Shown here piece after piece: positions 19,098 to 26,810 of a stretch of 64,000 nucleotides of DNA. The notes beneath the pieces were generated by a model. That model was not told where the DNA came from, did no database searches, and saw only the letters and a program-made list of their open reading frames with translations. The translations under genes were made by a program, and so were the position numbers. Source of the DNA: Mucilaginibacter sp. MD40 (GTDB lineage Bacteria; Bacteroidota; Bacteroidia; Sphingobacteriales; Sphingobacteriaceae); the NCBI RefSeq assembly GCF_002288635.1, contig NZ_NRSW01000001.1:2995852-3059851 (forward strand). The letters are read 5' to 3'. The number at the start of each line of letters is the position of its first letter. Positions within the stretch are counted from its first letter, which is position 1.

Positions 19098-19213
19098 GTT
19101 AAAGTGTTTGCATTAAAGTGCGCCGCTCTGAATTGGACCTCTGAAACGGTACACTAATTAATAACCCGGCATTTTAATTTACCCTGGTCAAACCCGTTTG
19201 AGCAGGGTTTTTT
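19098..19213 (+). ncRNA. Candidate cis-antisense RNA over the PUL B susC leader
   Basis: A predicted transcript of about 115 nt from the box at 19085-19092 to the intrinsic terminator at 19181-19213, fully complementary to the susC 5' leader. It carries AACCCGGCATTTTA at 19163-19176, which is also present with one shift (AACCCAGGCATTTA) in the equivalent RNA of PUL C. Known comparison: DonS of Bacteroides fragilis, an antisense RNA opposite a susC-type leader that represses its locus. Start and existence are inferred; the terminator and shared motif are seen directly. Confidence 0.45.
19181..19213 (+). terminator. Intrinsic terminator antisense to PUL B susC
   Basis: The stem ACCCTG-g-TCAAA / TTTGA-g-CAGGGT with loop CCCG is followed by TTTTTT on the plus strand. 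Nothing on the plus strand upstream is an annotated gene, so it ends an antisense transcript. The minus strand has no U run here, so sense transcription from FecR into susC should not stop. Confidence 0.75.
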
Positions 19214-19286
19214 GTTTCTTATGTGATCATGTCTTCTCTGTTGTTAGGTTCTGTTAAATTGGTTAGGTCGGAATCAATCGGTTTTA

Positions 19287-20252
19287 TCAGCAGCCTTTTC
19301 CCCGTAGCCGGTAGCCCTTACCCTCGGGCGTAGCTTTTCCCTTAACTAACCGGGATATGATATCCAGGATATGCGGGAAGGTAACGTTGGTAAAGTTTGC
19401 TGATATAGCGCAGCCGGCGAGGTTGGCGTCGGCGTTGATCTCGATATTGAACCGGCGGCGTAATGATGTAAGCACATCCTTTAACGCGGTTTCCTTAAAC
19501 ACCAGTTCACCGTCTTTCCAGCCGGCCGCTACCCTGATGTCCACATTCGTACTTTTTAGTGAAGCAAGGGTGCGTGTGTTAACGCTCAATTCCTCGCGCG
19601 GTGTTAACATAACGGCAGGGTTTGTCGGCGCAGTTGTTCTTGTGGTTAACACCCCTACTTTACCCGTCACCACACTTACCTTTACAAAAGCATCTTCGGG
19701 GTAGGCCTTCACGTTAAAGCTTGTTCCCAATACCTGCGTGTTTACATTGCCGGTATGCACTATAAATGGCTGGCCGGTGCGGTGCGCAACATCCAGGAAA
19801 GCCTCGCCTATTAAAGTTATCTCTCTCGTAGTACCTCTGAAACGTTCAGGATACATAAGCTTACTGCCGCTGTTAAGCCAAAGCCTGGTACCGTCGGCAA
19901 GGGTGTAATTGATCACCTGACCGTTTTGCGCGGTGAGCGTTTTTGTGGCTATAGGGTCAACCACGTCTAAAATCCGGTTACGGTATGGATAAGTGAGGCC
20001 GGCTAAACCCACCAAGATAAATAGCGAGGAAGCGATAGCCCATTTTTTTCGGCTGCCCCGTTTTTTTTGCTCAATCTCCCCTATAGCTAAGGTGATGCGT
20101 GACAGCACCTTTTCACTGTCGAACGGTTGGGCACCATCAACGGGCTGCTGCTTATTAAGCTCCAGATCGTCAAAATAACGCGCGGCGTATTCTTGTTGTT
20201 GCAGGCTATTGCCAGCAGCTTTACGTTTTTTCAGGAAATTGAATTTGCTCAT
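19287..20252 (-). CDS. FecR family anti-sigma factor (PUL B)
   Basis: A 321-residue inner-membrane regulator. The N-terminal cytoplasmic part (about 1-68) would bind the sigma factor. One TM helix follows (about 70-88, WAIASSLFILVGLAGLTY), then a periplasmic FecR domain (about 105-200, ADGTRLWLNSGSKLMYPERF, GEAFLDVAH, VLGTSFNVKAYP) and a C-terminal DUF4974-type module (ALKDVLTSLRRRFNIEI) that would meet the SusC STN domain. It sits between sigma factor and susC, the classic sigma/anti-sigma/transducer order. Confidence 0.92.
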   Translation of the reverse strand: MSKFNFLKKRKAAGNSLQQQEYAARYFDDLELNKQQPVDGAQPFDSEKVLSRITLAIGEIEQKKRGSRKKWAIASSLFILVGLAGLTYPYRNRILDVVDPIATKTLTAQNGQVINYTLADGTRLWLNSGSKLMYPERFRGTTREITLIGEAFLDVAHRTGQPFIVHTGNVNTQVLGTSFNVKAYPEDAFVKVSVVTGKVGVLTTRTTAPTNPAVMLTPREELSVNTRTLASLKSTNVDIRVAAGWKDGELVFKETALKDVLTSLRRRFNIEINADANLAGCAISANFTNVTFPHILDIISRLVKGKATPEGKGYRLRGKGC

Positions 20253-20324
20253 CGGTTTATAGCTGTAAGATGCAGCACAGCAGCGTACCCCCTAAAAGCG
20301 ATAATATTTTTTTTGAAGTGCAGA

Positions 20325-20915
20325 TTATTTCAGCAACTGTACCAGCAGTGCAACAGCTATGGAGGGTAAGTGATCGCTCAGGCCGGCACGCAGGTGGCGC
20401 AGGGCGATAGTGATCTGGTTCTCGACCGTTTTAACGGAGATCTTAAGCAACGCGGCGATCTCTTTATTACTCAGATATTCGGTCCTGCTCAAACGGAATA
20501 TCTGGCGGCATTTTTCTGGCAGGGATGCCACGTTCTCGTCGAGCGCACGATGAATATCCTTGCGTAGTAACTGGCTATCGGCGCCGTATTTGTCTGCCAG
20601 CATCTCAATAGCCGAGATGTCCAGCTGGGCCCGCTGCGTGCGCAGGTACATCAGTACCCTGTTCTTGATGGCCACTTTAAGGTACCATTGCAGTGAGTTG
20701 ATCTTTAACTGATGCCGTTTCACCCAAAGATCTATGAATAGCTCCTGCACCAAATCTTCACAAACCGTTTGGTCTTTAAAAAGATGGTAAGCAGCGTAAT
20801 AAAGTTTTGAGGAGTATTTATGGTACAGTATGTTGAATGCCTTCTGGTCATCGGCACGCAGCATTTCCAACAGCGTCGCGTCGGGCCACATTTGATAGTC
20901 CTGTCCTGAGAGCAT
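20325..20915 (-). CDS. ECF sigma-70 factor (PUL B)
   Basis: A 196-residue extracytoplasmic-function sigma factor. Region 2 covers about residues 22-90 (FNILYHKYSSKLYYAAYHLF, VQELFIDLWVKRHQL) and region 4 about 130-185 (LPEKCRQIFRLSRTEYLSNKEIA with the helix-turn-helix SVKTVENQI). After region 4 there is a hydrophobic tail (IAVALLVQLLK). It is the first gene of the PUL B operon, 72 bp before FecR, and would drive susC transcription when released. A 10-bp palindrome lies upstream at 20952-20984. Confidence 0.93.
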   Translation of the reverse strand: MLSGQDYQMWPDATLLEMLRADDQKAFNILYHKYSSKLYYAAYHLFKDQTVCEDLVQELFIDLWVKRHQLKINSLQWYLKVAIKNRVLMYLRTQRAQLDISAIEMLADKYGADSQLLRKDIHRALDENVASLPEKCRQIFRLSRTEYLSNKEIAALLKISVKTVENQITIALRHLRAGLSDHLPSIAVALLVQLLK

Positions 20916-21272
20916 AAAACGGATTGTAGGTAATAAATTGGTAGCACATAGTTACAATTTTTTAACAAAAAATGAAAATTGTAATTTCAAGATAAGGCAA
21001 CCAGAGGGAGATAAAGTTAATCATGCTGCCGTTATACTGGATGTCATTGATAGCGCTTACTGGGACGGGAGCTTTACCCTATCGGCCTCAAGTTATAGCT
21101 TGCTTTATTTTAGGACGCAGTTACAAACTACGATAAGTGACGGAACTTCATTAAAGTAATGACCTACTGACTCGGGCTTTTCAGTGTAAATAATAATTTA
21201 GCCCAGGTTGCAGCATTGAATATTTTACATAAAACAGAAACTTATGCTAATTTTGGTTGGTTAAATCACAGT
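20916..21272. other. Divergent intergenic region, sigma factor / 7TM-HD gene
   Basis: About 357 bp holding the promoters of the minus-strand sigma factor and the plus-strand phosphodiesterase. The clearest structure is the palindrome at 20952-20984. A 73-codon open frame at 20938-21159 has no recognisable features and I do not call it a gene. Confidence 0.6.
20952..20984. promoter_or_regulatory. Palindrome upstream of the PUL B sigma gene
   Basis: Perfect 10-bp arms TTACAATTTT and AAAATTGTAA are separated by 13 nt, starting 37 bp before the sigma-factor start. Placement suits an operator or a leader hairpin; AT-richness lowers its significance. Confidence 0.4.
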
Positions 21273-23339
21273 ATGGCGAAACTAACAGCTTCCAGGCAGA
21301 AGGCGTTGCTGCGTAAATACGCGCTCAATGTTAAATTTTTGATGATGCTGGCAAGTATCATACTCATCGTATATACGTTACCTAAACAGGCAAAATTTGG
21401 TTATGAGTTTGAAAAAGGCCGTATCTGGAACCAGCGTGATCTTGTTTCGCCCTATAGTTTCGCTATTTTAAAAACACCTGCAGAGATAGAGGCGGATACC
21501 AAAGCCGCCCTGGCTACCGTAACACCCATATATCAAAAAGATAATGAAATGGGCTTGCGCCAATTAGAAGGTTTCCGTAATGATCTGGAAATAAAATGGC
21601 ATAATGCGGGCCTACCCGAGCGGCTCAAAAACACCTATCTGCAAACAGGCATTAATATCCTTACTAACGCCTACGAAAAGGGGATTATCAAGCTAAATGC
21701 TAAATATCAGCAGGCAGGTAAAAATTACCCGGTTACTATTCTTAATAATAACATAGCAACCGATAAAAATACGGCAGACCTGTTTACACGCGAAACAGCA
21801 ACTACTTATGCCGATGCAGAAATCACTAAGATACCTGCGCTTGATAAGGCATTTATTTTAAATCTGGTACAGGACCGGCTGCAAAATAATTTGAATTATG
21901 ATGCCAAGCTTACTGCCCGTTTAGAAAAAGAAGTAACGGATAACCTTTCCATAACAAGGGGAATGGTGCAAAAAGGCGAAAACATCATTGCAAAGGGCTC
22001 AGTAATTAATGATGAAGCATACCAGAAACTTTCTTCATACAAAAAGGCTTTTGAAGACAATGCCCGGAATAATGGAAACCGCGGCTTAGTATTGTTAGGT
22101 CAGTTTTTACTGGCTGGCATCACCATCTCGTTACTAATGATATTTCTTTATCTTTTCCGTAAAGATATTTATGACGATAACAGGCTGGTAAGCCTTATAT
22201 TATTGGTAATTACCGCTATGCTGGCCACATTATCACTGGCCATTAAGTTGCAGCTTCCCAACTTTTACTATATACCATACTGTATCGTACCTATTATTAT
22301 CCGCATACTGTTTGATACCCGCTTAGCGCTTAACATTCACTTGCTGGTAGTGCTTATAGCAGGCTTTTTTGTCCCTAATAGTTTTGAATTTGCGTTTTAT
22401 GAGATCACAGCAGGTATGGTTTCTATTTATAGTATTAAAAACCTTATTCGCCGCGAACAATTCCTGATCTCCGCTTTGCTTATTACGTTCACCTATTTTG
22501 TTTCGTTCATAGGTATATCGTTAATAAGAGAAGGTTCGTTTACTACCATAGATTGGACAGAGTTTATACCTTTTGCTGTGAGCGTGTTACTAACGCTGCT
22601 TGCATATCCGCTAATTTACTTGTTTGAGCGGGTATTTGCCATCACATCAGAACTTACACTGATAGAATTGACCAATACCAATGCGCCGCTTCTGCGCGAA
22701 ATGGCCTTCAGTGCGCCTGGAACGTTCCAACACTCCCTACAGGTTGCCAACCTTGCAGAGAACGCTATATACGCCATTGGAGGTAATGCGCTGTTGGTTA
22801 GAGCGGGGGCTTTATATCATGACATAGGCAAAATGGAAAACCCTCTTTTTTTTATAGAGAACCAGATCTCAGCTTTTAACCCTCATGATAAGTTGCCGTA
22901 TGAAGAGAGTGCGCAAATAATTATTCGCCATGTGAGTAAAGGAATTGAAATGGCAAGGAAGGCCAACCTGCCTGAGATAGTGATCGACTTTATACGCACC
23001 CATCATGGTAATACACGTGTCGACTATTTTTACCAGTCGTTCCTGAAAAACTTTCCTGAAAAATTCATTAACGAGAACATTTTTCGCTATCCGGGGCCTA
23101 TTCCCTTCACCAAAGAAACCGGTGTTTTAATGCTTGCCGACTCTATTGAGGCTGCTTCGCGGTCATTAAAAGAGCCTGATGAAGAATCCATCAGTATACT
23201 GGTTGATCGTATTGTAAAGTACAAGTTGGATCAGAATCAATTGAACGACAGTAACATAACTTTAAAAGATCTGGAAACCATTAAACAGATATTTAAGCGA
23301 ATGCTGATGAGCATTTATCACGTACGAATTGATTATTAA
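21273..23339 (+). CDS. 7TM-HD family cyclic-di-AMP phosphodiesterase, PgpH-like
   Basis: A 688-residue membrane phosphohydrolase of the 7TMR-HD family; characterised members (PgpH) hydrolyse c-di-AMP. ATG 21273 (MAKLTASRQ) is chosen over an upstream in-frame TTG. Order: one N-terminal TM helix, an extracytoplasmic domain of about 230 residues, seven TM helices (about 270-470) and a C-terminal HD domain with FQHSLQVANLAENA, ALYHDIGKMENP and IRTHHG, the metal-binding His/Asp residues. It lies alone between PUL B and the tRNA-Ser gene. Confidence 0.88.
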   Translation: MAKLTASRQKALLRKYALNVKFLMMLASIILIVYTLPKQAKFGYEFEKGRIWNQRDLVSPYSFAILKTPAEIEADTKAALATVTPIYQKDNEMGLRQLEGFRNDLEIKWHNAGLPERLKNTYLQTGINILTNAYEKGIIKLNAKYQQAGKNYPVTILNNNIATDKNTADLFTRETATTYADAEITKIPALDKAFILNLVQDRLQNNLNYDAKLTARLEKEVTDNLSITRGMVQKGENIIAKGSVINDEAYQKLSSYKKAFEDNARNNGNRGLVLLGQFLLAGITISLLMIFLYLFRKDIYDDNRLVSLILLVITAMLATLSLAIKLQLPNFYYIPYCIVPIIIRILFDTRLALNIHLLVVLIAGFFVPNSFEFAFYEITAGMVSIYSIKNLIRREQFLISALLITFTYFVSFIGISLIREGSFTTIDWTEFIPFAVSVLLTLLAYPLIYLFERVFAITSELTLIELTNTNAPLLREMAFSAPGTFQHSLQVANLAENAIYAIGGNALLVRAGALYHDIGKMENPLFFIENQISAFNPHDKLPYEESAQIIIRHVSKGIEMARKANLPEIVIDFIRTHHGNTRVDYFYQSFLKNFPEKFINENIFRYPGPIPFTKETGVLMLADSIEAASRSLKEPDEESISILVDRIVKYKLDQNQLNDSNITLKDLETIKQIFKRMLMSIYHVRIDY

Positions 23340-23355
23340 AAATCTTATTTATTTT

Positions 23356-23385
23356 TTTGACAGCATTACTGAATTACTATATTTG
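23356..23385 (+). promoter_or_regulatory. Bacteroidota-type promoter of tRNA-Ser
   Basis: TTTG (23356-23359) and TATATTTG (23378-23385, TAnnTTTG) are spaced by 18 nt, close to the primary-sigma consensus. It lies about 37 bp before the mature tRNA 5' end. Confidence 0.7.
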
Positions 23386-23422
23386 CAGTCCCTGAAAAAA
23401 GGGATGTTTCTTTAAAAAACAC

Positions 23423-23509
23423 GGTGAGGTGCCTGAGAGGCCGAAAGGATCAGTTTGCTAAACTGACGTACGGGAAACTGTACCGAGGGTTCGAATCCCT
23501 CCCTCACCG
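23423..23509 (+). tRNA. tRNA-Ser(GCU)
   Basis: The acceptor stem GGTGAGG / CCTCACC, discriminator G, T-arm GGGTTCGAATCCC and a long variable arm (GTACGGGAAACTGTAC) identify a class II serine tRNA. The anticodon loop TTGCTAA carries GCT, so it reads AGC/AGU codons. CCA is not encoded. It has its own promoter and a strong terminator. Confidence 0.97.
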
Positions 23510-23530
23510 CTGAGAAACATGCTAACGCAC

Positions 23531-23568
23531 AAAAAGCCGCTAAATCTTACGAATTAGCGGCTTTTTTT
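23531..23568 (+). terminator. Terminator after tRNA-Ser
   Basis: A 13-bp stem (AAAAAGCCGCTAA / TTAGCGGCTTTTT) with a 10-nt loop is followed by further T residues, 21 bp after the tRNA. Confidence 0.88.
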
Positions 23569-23569
23569 C

Positions 23570-23916
23570 TGACAGGAGTATTGGCCTGTTATCGTATGTG
23601 CCAATCGCAAAACGGTACCAATCAATCTACCCTGCTGCTTGCTATGCCTGATCCATGAGGAAGCCGACGGTTAACTGGTGCTAATAGTATTCTGTAAATC
23701 CCTCTATCTTTAATGGCAGTAAATATAAATGCATAAGGTTAGAATTTATGGAATAGCCGGCCCCCTACCGATGCATATATGTACCTCGGAACATTATCAA
23801 ATCAAATGATTGACAACAGATAACAACTGATACCACAAGAGAAAACTATGTAATTATTCTTGTTTTTATCAAATCAATATTGATATCTTTATGATATCAA
23901 TTTAAATATAAAAATC
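23570..23916. other. Intergenic region before the SPFH operon
   Basis: About 347 bp with no credible gene. Apart from the palindromic site at 23874-23901 just before the SPFH gene I see no structure in it. Confidence 0.6.
23874..23901. promoter_or_regulatory. Overlapping palindromes upstream of the SPFH operon (candidate operator)
   Basis: TCAATATTGA (23874-23883) overlaps a second perfect repeat with arms ATTGATATC and GATATCAAT separated by TTTAT (23879-23901). It lies 15 bp before the SPFH ATG and covers the likely promoter. A natural candidate ligand is the Arc-type ribbon-helix-helix protein encoded at the end of the same operon; this is inference. Confidence 0.5.
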
Positions 23917-24777
23917 ATGAATACCGAACGAGTTATCACAGCCCCATCAGGTTATCTGGCCTTTGTTTTAGTATTAGTTTTAACCGGCGTCGCGGCATTT
24001 TGCTTCTGGGCGGAGCAGCATGTTATTGGCACAATTATTTGTGTTGTTAACTACTTTTTGATACTGCCCGGCCTAACCATTGTAAACCCCAACGAATCTA
24101 AAGTGCTTACCCTGTTTGGTAAATATACCGGCACCGTAAAGCAGGATGGCTTTTTTTGGGTAAACCCTTTTACGGTTAAAAAGAAGGTCTCTTTAAAAGC
24201 ATTCAACCTAAACGGACAGCAGTTAAAAGTAAATGATAGCGCAGGTAACCCTATAGAGATAGCGGCTGTAATTGTATGGCAGATAAGAGATACGGCCAAA
24301 GCGGTTTTCTCTGTTGAGAATTATATTCAATACGTAAATATACAAAGCGAGGCTGCTGTACGCCATTTGGCCAACACCTTCCCTTATGACCATCTTAATG
24401 AAGATGATACTACCAGCATCACCCTGCGTGGCGGCGCTGAACAGGTTAGCGTAATGTTGGAAACTGAACTGAACGAGCGGCTGGAACGTGCCGGTATTGA
24501 GGTTTTAGAAGCGCGAATATCTCACTTAGCCTACGCGCCTGAAATTGCACATGCCATGTTGCAGCGCCAGCAAGCAGCGGCCATTATATCAGCGCGTAAG
24601 TTAATTGTTGAGGGTGCCGTGGGTATGGTTGAGATGGCCCTGAACAAAATGGAAGAAAAGAACCTGGTAGAGCTGGATGAAGAACGTAAAGCAGCCATGG
24701 TAAGTAACCTGTTAGTAGTGCTTTGTGGCGATAAAAGCGTTAATCCTATTGTAAACACAGGCACCTTGTATCATTAA
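23917..24777 (+). CDS. SPFH/Band 7 domain membrane protein
   Basis: A 286-residue protein with an N-terminal hydrophobic hairpin (about 12-55) followed by an SPFH domain (about 58-215): NPNESKVLTLFGKYTGTV, then FWVNPFTVKKKVSLK, IEIAAVIVWQI and a long C-terminal helix with RLERAGIEVLEARISHLAY. Such proteins form oligomeric membrane scaffolds. It starts an operon: 4 bp to the next gene, then a 56-residue Arc-type regulator. The conserved pairing with Arc in Bacteroidota is from my general knowledge of such genomes. Confidence 0.9.
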   Translation: MNTERVITAPSGYLAFVLVLVLTGVAAFCFWAEQHVIGTIICVVNYFLILPGLTIVNPNESKVLTLFGKYTGTVKQDGFFWVNPFTVKKKVSLKAFNLNGQQLKVNDSAGNPIEIAAVIVWQIRDTAKAVFSVENYIQYVNIQSEAAVRHLANTFPYDHLNEDDTTSITLRGGAEQVSVMLETELNERLERAGIEVLEARISHLAYAPEIAHAMLQRQQAAAIISARKLIVEGAVGMVEMALNKMEEKNLVELDEERKAAMVSNLLVVLCGDKSVNPIVNTGTLYH

Positions 24778-24781
24778 GATA

Positions 24782-25294
24782 ATGGAGCAAATACCCAACT
24801 TTAGGAGCATAGATCAATTGCGTACTAATGAGCTTTTCATTAATCGCGTTGGTTGGTGGCGGCCTTATTATGAGTTAAGCGACGGACAATTTACCTATGC
24901 CCGCTTAAGCTACAAAAGCATCTTTAACCGGTATGCCATTCTTGAATTTGCCGCGGGCTTGTTTACCATCAAACGCAAATCACTGATAGGACGAACCATG
25001 CTACTCAACCATGGCGAGGATGAAGTGATTGGCGAAATAGAACCTGCAATATGGAAACGGGATGTGAAATTGAATATGAATAATGGCTTTGAGGCTATTT
25101 ACAAATTTAAAAAGCTGTTTGGCAGATCTTTCACGCTGCTCAACGAAAGCCAAGGCGATATATTGGAGATAAAACAGCTCATATGGAGTTTCAAACAACC
25201 GTTTTCGGTTACCCTCGCTCCCAACCATCAGCAACAGAGCAAACCCGATGTAGTGCTTTTTGGCCATGATAGGTGTACATTTTATTTTAGTTAG
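24782..25294 (+). CDS. Hypothetical protein, possibly tubby/LURP-one-like fold
   Basis: A 170-residue soluble protein sandwiched in the SPFH-Arc operon. It has no signal peptide. Repeated short amphipathic strands (YARLSYKSIFNRYAILEFA, FTIKRKSLIGRTMLL, EVIGEIEPAIWKRDVKLNM, YKFKKLFGRSFTLL) resemble the beta-barrel of the LURP-one/tubby C-terminal-like group, which would suit membrane-lipid association beside an SPFH scaffold. That fold call is an inference from strand pattern only. Confidence 0.6.
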   Translation: MEQIPNFRSIDQLRTNELFINRVGWWRPYYELSDGQFTYARLSYKSIFNRYAILEFAAGLFTIKRKSLIGRTMLLNHGEDEVIGEIEPAIWKRDVKLNMNNGFEAIYKFKKLFGRSFTLLNESQGDILEIKQLIWSFKQPFSVTLAPNHQQQSKPDVVLFGHDRCTFYFS

Positions 25295-25327
25295 AGAAGC
25301 ACAGGCAGCGGCGGCAGGTTAATTATT

Positions 25328-25498
25328 ATGGCAGAGAAAAAAGCATTTGTTTTGCGCATTAATCCGGATATGCTTAAGGAAGTTGAGCTATGGGCCGCTG
25401 ATGAATTCAGGAGTACTAACGGACAAATAGAGTTTCTGCTACAGGAAGCTTTAAAAGCCCGCAAAAGATCGGGAAAGAGAAAAGGGAATAAAGAATAA
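25328..25498 (+). CDS. Arc-type ribbon-helix-helix DNA-binding protein
   Basis: A 56-residue protein starting at ATG 25328, 33 bp after the preceding gene. The beta strand KAFVLRIN is followed by helix A (DMLKEVELWAADEF), a turn with RSTNGQ and helix B (IEFLLQEALKAR), ending in a basic tail (KRSGKRKGNKE). This is the Arc/MetJ layout in which the strand pair reads DNA. It is the last gene of the SPFH operon and may bind the palindromes at 23874-23901 to control it. Confidence 0.85.
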   Translation: MAEKKAFVLRINPDMLKEVELWAADEFRSTNGQIEFLLQEALKARKRSGKRKGNKE

Positions 25499-25529
25499 TT
25501 ATTATGCATGCATAGTAATTTTAAAATCC

Positions 25530-25537
25530 TAAATTTG
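25530..25537 (+). promoter_or_regulatory. -7 box (TAAATTTG) upstream of the thiolase gene
   Basis: An exact TAnnTTTG match 33 bp before the thiolase start. No convincing TTTG element is visible at the usual distance. Confidence 0.4.
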
Positions 25538-25569
25538 CTTTTCATCAATTATAAAACGCAAATTCTATT

Positions 25570-26748
25570 ATGAAAGAAGTATATATTGTTTCGGCTACAC
25601 GCACCCCTATTGGCAGTTTCGGTGGCTCACTTGCATCTTTATCGGCAACACAACTGGGCGCCGTTGTGATTAAATCGGCTATTGAAAAAGCCGGCTTACA
25701 GCCAGCTGATGTGCAAGAGGTGTTTATGGGGAATGTGTTGTCGGCTAATTTGGGCCAGGCCCCGGCTACACAGGCAGCTATTTTTGCAGGCTTACCCTAT
25801 ATGCCTGCTACAACAATTAATAAAGTATGTGCTTCTGGCATGAAAGCGATAATGCTGGGTGCTCAAAGTATTGCCAATGGCGATAATGACATTATTGTTG
25901 CCGGAGGTTTCGAGAGTATGAGCAATGTGCCTTACTACCTGGATAAGGCGCGCAATGGGTATCGCTTAGGCAATGGGCAAATAATTGACGGTTTGGTAAA
26001 GGACGGCCTATGGGATGTGTATAACGATTTCCACATGGGCTCTGCCGCCGAATTGTGCGCCGTTGATTGCAATGTAACACGCGAAGATCAGGATGCTTTT
26101 GCCATAGAATCATATAAACGTGCACAACAGGCACAGGCTGATGGAAAATTTAAAAATGAGATCACTCCGGTTGAGCTGAAAGATAAAAAAGGCGAGGTAA
26201 CCTTATTTAGCGAAGACGAAGAACCAAATACTGTAAAGTTCGACAAGATACCATCGCTTAAACCGGTATTTAAAAAAGATGGTACCGTTACGGCAGCTAA
26301 TGCCTCTACTTTGAATGATGGTGCAGCGGCTGTGGTGTTAATGAGTAAAGAAAAAGCCGAAGCGATGGGCATAAAGCCAATTGCCAGGATAGTTTCTTTT
26401 GCCGATGTACAACAAGCACCAGAACAGTTTACTACAGCGCCCTCAAAAGCCATCCCTCTGGCATTGCATAAAGCAGGTTTATCAAGCGAAAAGATAGATT
26501 TTTACGAAATTAACGAGGCTTTTTCGGTAGTGTCAGTAGCCAATAATAAAATATTAGGGCTTGATGCTGCAAATGTGAACGTAAATGGCGGCGCGGTAGC
26601 TATTGGCCACCCGCTGGGCGCATCGGGTGCACGTATAGTGGTAACCTTGCTAAATGTTCTGCAACAAAATAAAGGCAAGTATGGTGCGGCGGGTATTTGT
26701 AACGGTGGCGGTGGCGCCAGTGCAATAGTGGTTGAAAACCTGGCATAA
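25570..26748 (+). CDS. Acetyl-CoA C-acetyltransferase (thiolase)
   Basis: A 392-residue cytosolic thiolase that condenses two acetyl-CoA or cleaves 3-ketoacyl-CoA. All catalytic positions are present: nucleophile Cys87 (NKVCASGMKA), His347 (IGHPLGASG) and Cys377 (GICNGGGGAS), plus NEAFS. Length is typical of the family. It is a single gene with its own promoter; no fatty-acid oxidation partners are adjacent, so biosynthetic versus degradative use cannot be decided. Confidence 0.95.
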   Translation: MKEVYIVSATRTPIGSFGGSLASLSATQLGAVVIKSAIEKAGLQPADVQEVFMGNVLSANLGQAPATQAAIFAGLPYMPATTINKVCASGMKAIMLGAQSIANGDNDIIVAGGFESMSNVPYYLDKARNGYRLGNGQIIDGLVKDGLWDVYNDFHMGSAAELCAVDCNVTREDQDAFAIESYKRAQQAQADGKFKNEITPVELKDKKGEVTLFSEDEEPNTVKFDKIPSLKPVFKKDGTVTAANASTLNDGAAAVVLMSKEKAEAMGIKPIARIVSFADVQQAPEQFTTAPSKAIPLALHKAGLSSEKIDFYEINEAFSVVSVANNKILGLDAANVNVNGGAVAIGHPLGASGARIVVTLLNVLQQNKGKYGAAGICNGGGGASAIVVENLA

Positions 26749-26810
26749 TACATTTTTGATTTTTTACTATTTTGCCACACGTATTTAATTTAACTACCCG
26801 GTAAAAATTG

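Noticed and set aside
20938..21159. 73-codon plus-strand frame in the sigma / 7TM-HD divergent gap
   Set aside because: It covers the promoter palindrome, has no domain-like pattern, no convincing start region and unbiased composition.
23423..23568. Integration hotspot at tRNA-Ser
   Set aside because: There is no integrase gene and no repeat of the tRNA 3' end downstream in the window; the following genes are ordinary.
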